A stretch of 64,000 bases of DNA, taken from NCBI GenBank assembly GCA_030603745.1, contig JAUVXE010000006.1:47580-111579 (forward strand), read 5' to 3'. The DNA comes from Coriobacteriia bacterium (GTDB lineage: Bacteria > Actinomycetota > Coriobacteriia > Anaerosomatales > SLCP01). Both the position numbers and the translations under genes were made by a program. Positions 62,165-64,000 of the stretch are shown here, one piece after another; the first letter of the stretch is position 1; the number at the start of each line of letters is the position of its first letter. Below the pieces are notes generated by a model that was not told the DNA's origin, did not search any database, and saw only the letters and a program-made list of their open reading frames with translations.

Positions 62165-64000
62165 CACAAGGGGATTCAGCATCGTGAGCTTGCCTTCGAG
62201 TACGAGTCGAATCGCATCGTGCTTGTGAGCGACCAGGCCGGACGCGAGGTCGCCTACGCCTACAGCGCCGTGGGCGACCTCGTCGCAGCCACCGACCTGC
62301 GTGGCGAGACCACCACCTACAATTACGACGCCGCCGGTCAGATGACCGCCATCCACACGCCGGCATCCGGCACCACGCCCTGGCTTCAGAACACCTACGA
62401 TGCCGAGGGACGCGTGACCGACCAGCTCGACGTTTTCGGCAGTGAGTTCTCGTTTGCCTACGATGCCGAGGCTCGCGTCACGACACTCGACAACTACCGA
62501 GGAAAGACTGAGCTGCACGCCTTCGACAATCTCTTCCGCGCAACCGACCTGACCGACGGCGGCGGCAACACCATTTCGCGCACCTACAACGACCGCGGCC
62601 TGATCGCCTCGCTCACCGACGCGCGCAACCACACCACGCTCTTCGACTACGACACCGCCGGCAACCGCACGCGTGCGACCGACCCGCTCGGACACGAGCG
62701 CCGCGCCGCCTACGACGCCGAGACCAACGACATCCTGTGGTCCGAAGACGAGGCCGGTACGCGCACGACCTACAGCTACGACGCGGCCAAGCGCTTCTTG
62801 GAGCGCATCGCGACCCCGCTTTCCACGATCGACTTCGAGCACTACGAGTCCGGCCTCGTGAAGGCGACCACGCTCGCAGGCGCGACCACGTCGTTCGCCT
62901 ACGACGCGGCCGGGAACTTGACGCTCGTCACCGACCCGCTCGGGCATGAGGCCGCCTTCGCCTACGATGCGGCGGGCAACCTCACCCAGAGCACCGACGC
63001 GCTCGGCACCACCACGGCCTTCACCTACGACGCGGGCGGCAACCTGCTTGCCGTCACCGATCCGCTCGGCGCGTGCGCGCACTTCACCTACGACCCATCC
63101 GGCAACCGCGCAAGCGCCACCGACGCGCGCGGTAACACGACCGCCTTCGCCTACGACCCGATGAACCTGCTCACCGGTGTGACCGACGCGCTTGGCAACG
63201 CGACCGCCTACACGTACGACCCCAACTACAACCTCGCGTCCGTCACCGACGCGCGCGGCAACACGACCGCATACACCTACGACGCCGCAGACCGCCTCGC
63301 CGCGCTCGCAAACCCGCTTAGCCACACGTGGACCTTCGAGCACGACGCTGCCGGAAACCTCACCAAGACCACCTATCCGGACGGCTCGCACGCAACCCGC
63401 ACCTACACCGCCCGAGACGAGCTCGCCTCGCTCTCGCTCCCCACAGGCGAGTCCTACGCGTACGCCTACACGCCCACGGGCTGGCTCTCTTCGGTGACCG
63501 AGGGAACCGGGAGTGTGAGCGCGTTTCACTACGACGTGCTCGGGCGCCTCACCGCAGCCACCGACGAGCACAACGCAGCGCTCACCTCCGGCCACACCGT
63601 CACCTACGCACACGACGAGGCCGGGCGCGTGACGTCGATCGACATCCCTGCCGAGGACACCGCGCGCACCTACGCCTACGACCTCGCAGGCCGCCTCACC
63701 TCGCTCGACCTGCCGAGCGACCCGCAAGGCGCGCACACCGCCTATACCCACGACGCCGCAGGACGCCGCACGCAAGTCTCGCTGCCGGACGGCTCGGTTC
63801 GCGCCTATGCCTACGACGCCGCCGGCCGCCTCGCCCAGATCGCGGCCACGATGCCTTCCGGCGTACTCGCGCACACCTACGAGCGAGACGCCGCCGGAAA
63901 CGTCACGAGAGAGAACGCCGAGCGCTACGCCTACGACGCCCTCGGCCGCCTCACGCAGTGGTACTCGCCCTCCACCGAAGCCACCACCACCTACGCCTAC
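62165..64000 (+). CDS. RHS/YD-repeat protein, lacking a recognisable 5' end and running off the window
   Basis: An uninterrupted frame of 612 codons from an in-frame TGA (62162) to the window edge encodes tandem YD repeats of about 20-21 residues (for example TTAFTYDAGGNL and TAYTYDAADRL), the cage-forming part of RHS toxin-delivery proteins. Repeat-like sequence begins almost at the TGA, and no signal peptide or N-terminal domain is present; the first usable starts are GTGs at 62219 and 62225. It is therefore probably a 5'-truncated copy or displaced RHS piece. Its base composition is less GC-rich than the neighbours. The toxin tip, if any, lies outside the window. Confidence 0.8.

Noticed and set aside
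61247..63874. 875-residue minus-strand frame opposite the RHS repeats and rng
   Set aside because: Its Val/Gly/Arg repeats are the complement of the YD repeats and of the RNase G coding strand, which has clear homology.

Overview
The window is about 70% GC and densely packed, with many GTG starts and GTGA/ATGA start-stop overlaps. Its gene content points to a high-GC anaerobic or facultatively anaerobic Gram-positive lineage, most like the Coriobacteriia/Anaerosomatales side of the Actinobacteriota: an rnfCDGEAB operon with NusG_II and Gx genes, two [NiFe]-type hydrogenases, an EF-G2-like GTPase, bacillithiol-type genes and mreBCD-mrdA-rodA. This assignment rests on gene content alone; no marker phylogeny was run.

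Layout. 1-7,131: diacylglycerol-kinase fragment, RNase D, a YugP-type metallopeptidase, xseAB, a HIT-DegV pair and an iron-sulfur/ASKHA corrinoid-activation (RACo-like) protein, closed by a hairpin. 7,132-9,700: a 505-base non-coding leader with a palindrome, then acetyl-CoA synthetase. 9,757-13,337: hemE, ferrochelatase and protoporphyrinogen/coproporphyrinogen oxidase. 13,334-19,889 (minus strand): inositol-phosphatase family, hydrogenase maturation protease, HemN-like radical SAM protein, and a membrane-bound uptake hydrogenase (Tat small subunit, large subunit, cytochrome b). 20,445-26,688: small proteins, a HAD phosphatase, a large FAD/Fe-S oxidoreductase, a Crp-family regulator, a membrane-anchored hypothetical protein and a cytochrome b5-like protein. 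26,685-35,427: RlmD, a receiver-PilT fusion, OsmC, GT2 - PIG-L deacetylase - BshC-like genes, ferredoxin, PlsY and a lipid kinase. 35,490: tRNA-Arg(CCG). 35,674-40,427: EF-G-like GTPase, lipoprotein cyclophilin, TPR protein and ndk. 40,525-44,413: soluble group 3b-type (sulf)hydrogenase. 44,495-50,490: Rnf complex plus accessory genes. 50,495-61,988: RadC, the rod-shape operon, a DUF697 protein, two radical-SAM-related genes and RNase E/G. 62,165-64,000: an RHS/YD-repeat reading frame without a recognisable 5' end, running off the window.

Main discovery. The large subunit of the membrane hydrogenase appears to end at TGA in its C-terminal metal-binding motif, exactly where the first cysteine of DPCxxCxxH should be. 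Reading TGA as selenocysteine restores DP-U-IGCAVH plus a 20-residue maturation tail, and the new stop abuts the cytochrome b start codon. A hairpin with the geometry of a bacterial SECIS element lies directly after the TGA. I therefore annotate a [NiFeSe] hydrogenase. The second hydrogenase in the window has ordinary cysteine there and ends right at the histidine, with no processing tail.

How the genes fit together. Hydrogen oxidation by the membrane hydrogenase can feed quinone through cytochrome b. The 3b enzyme can exchange electrons with NAD(P)H, and Rnf links ferredoxin/NADH to an ion gradient. Heme genes, OsmC and bacillithiol-like genes may supply cofactors and redox protection. Crp-like palindromes occur upstream of the hydrogenase operon, upstream of its maturation unit, upstream of the crp-like gene and upstream of a neighbouring unknown gene, suggesting a local regulon. 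A separate promoter carries two CsoR/RcnR-like operators in front of the FAD/Fe-S oxidoreductase.
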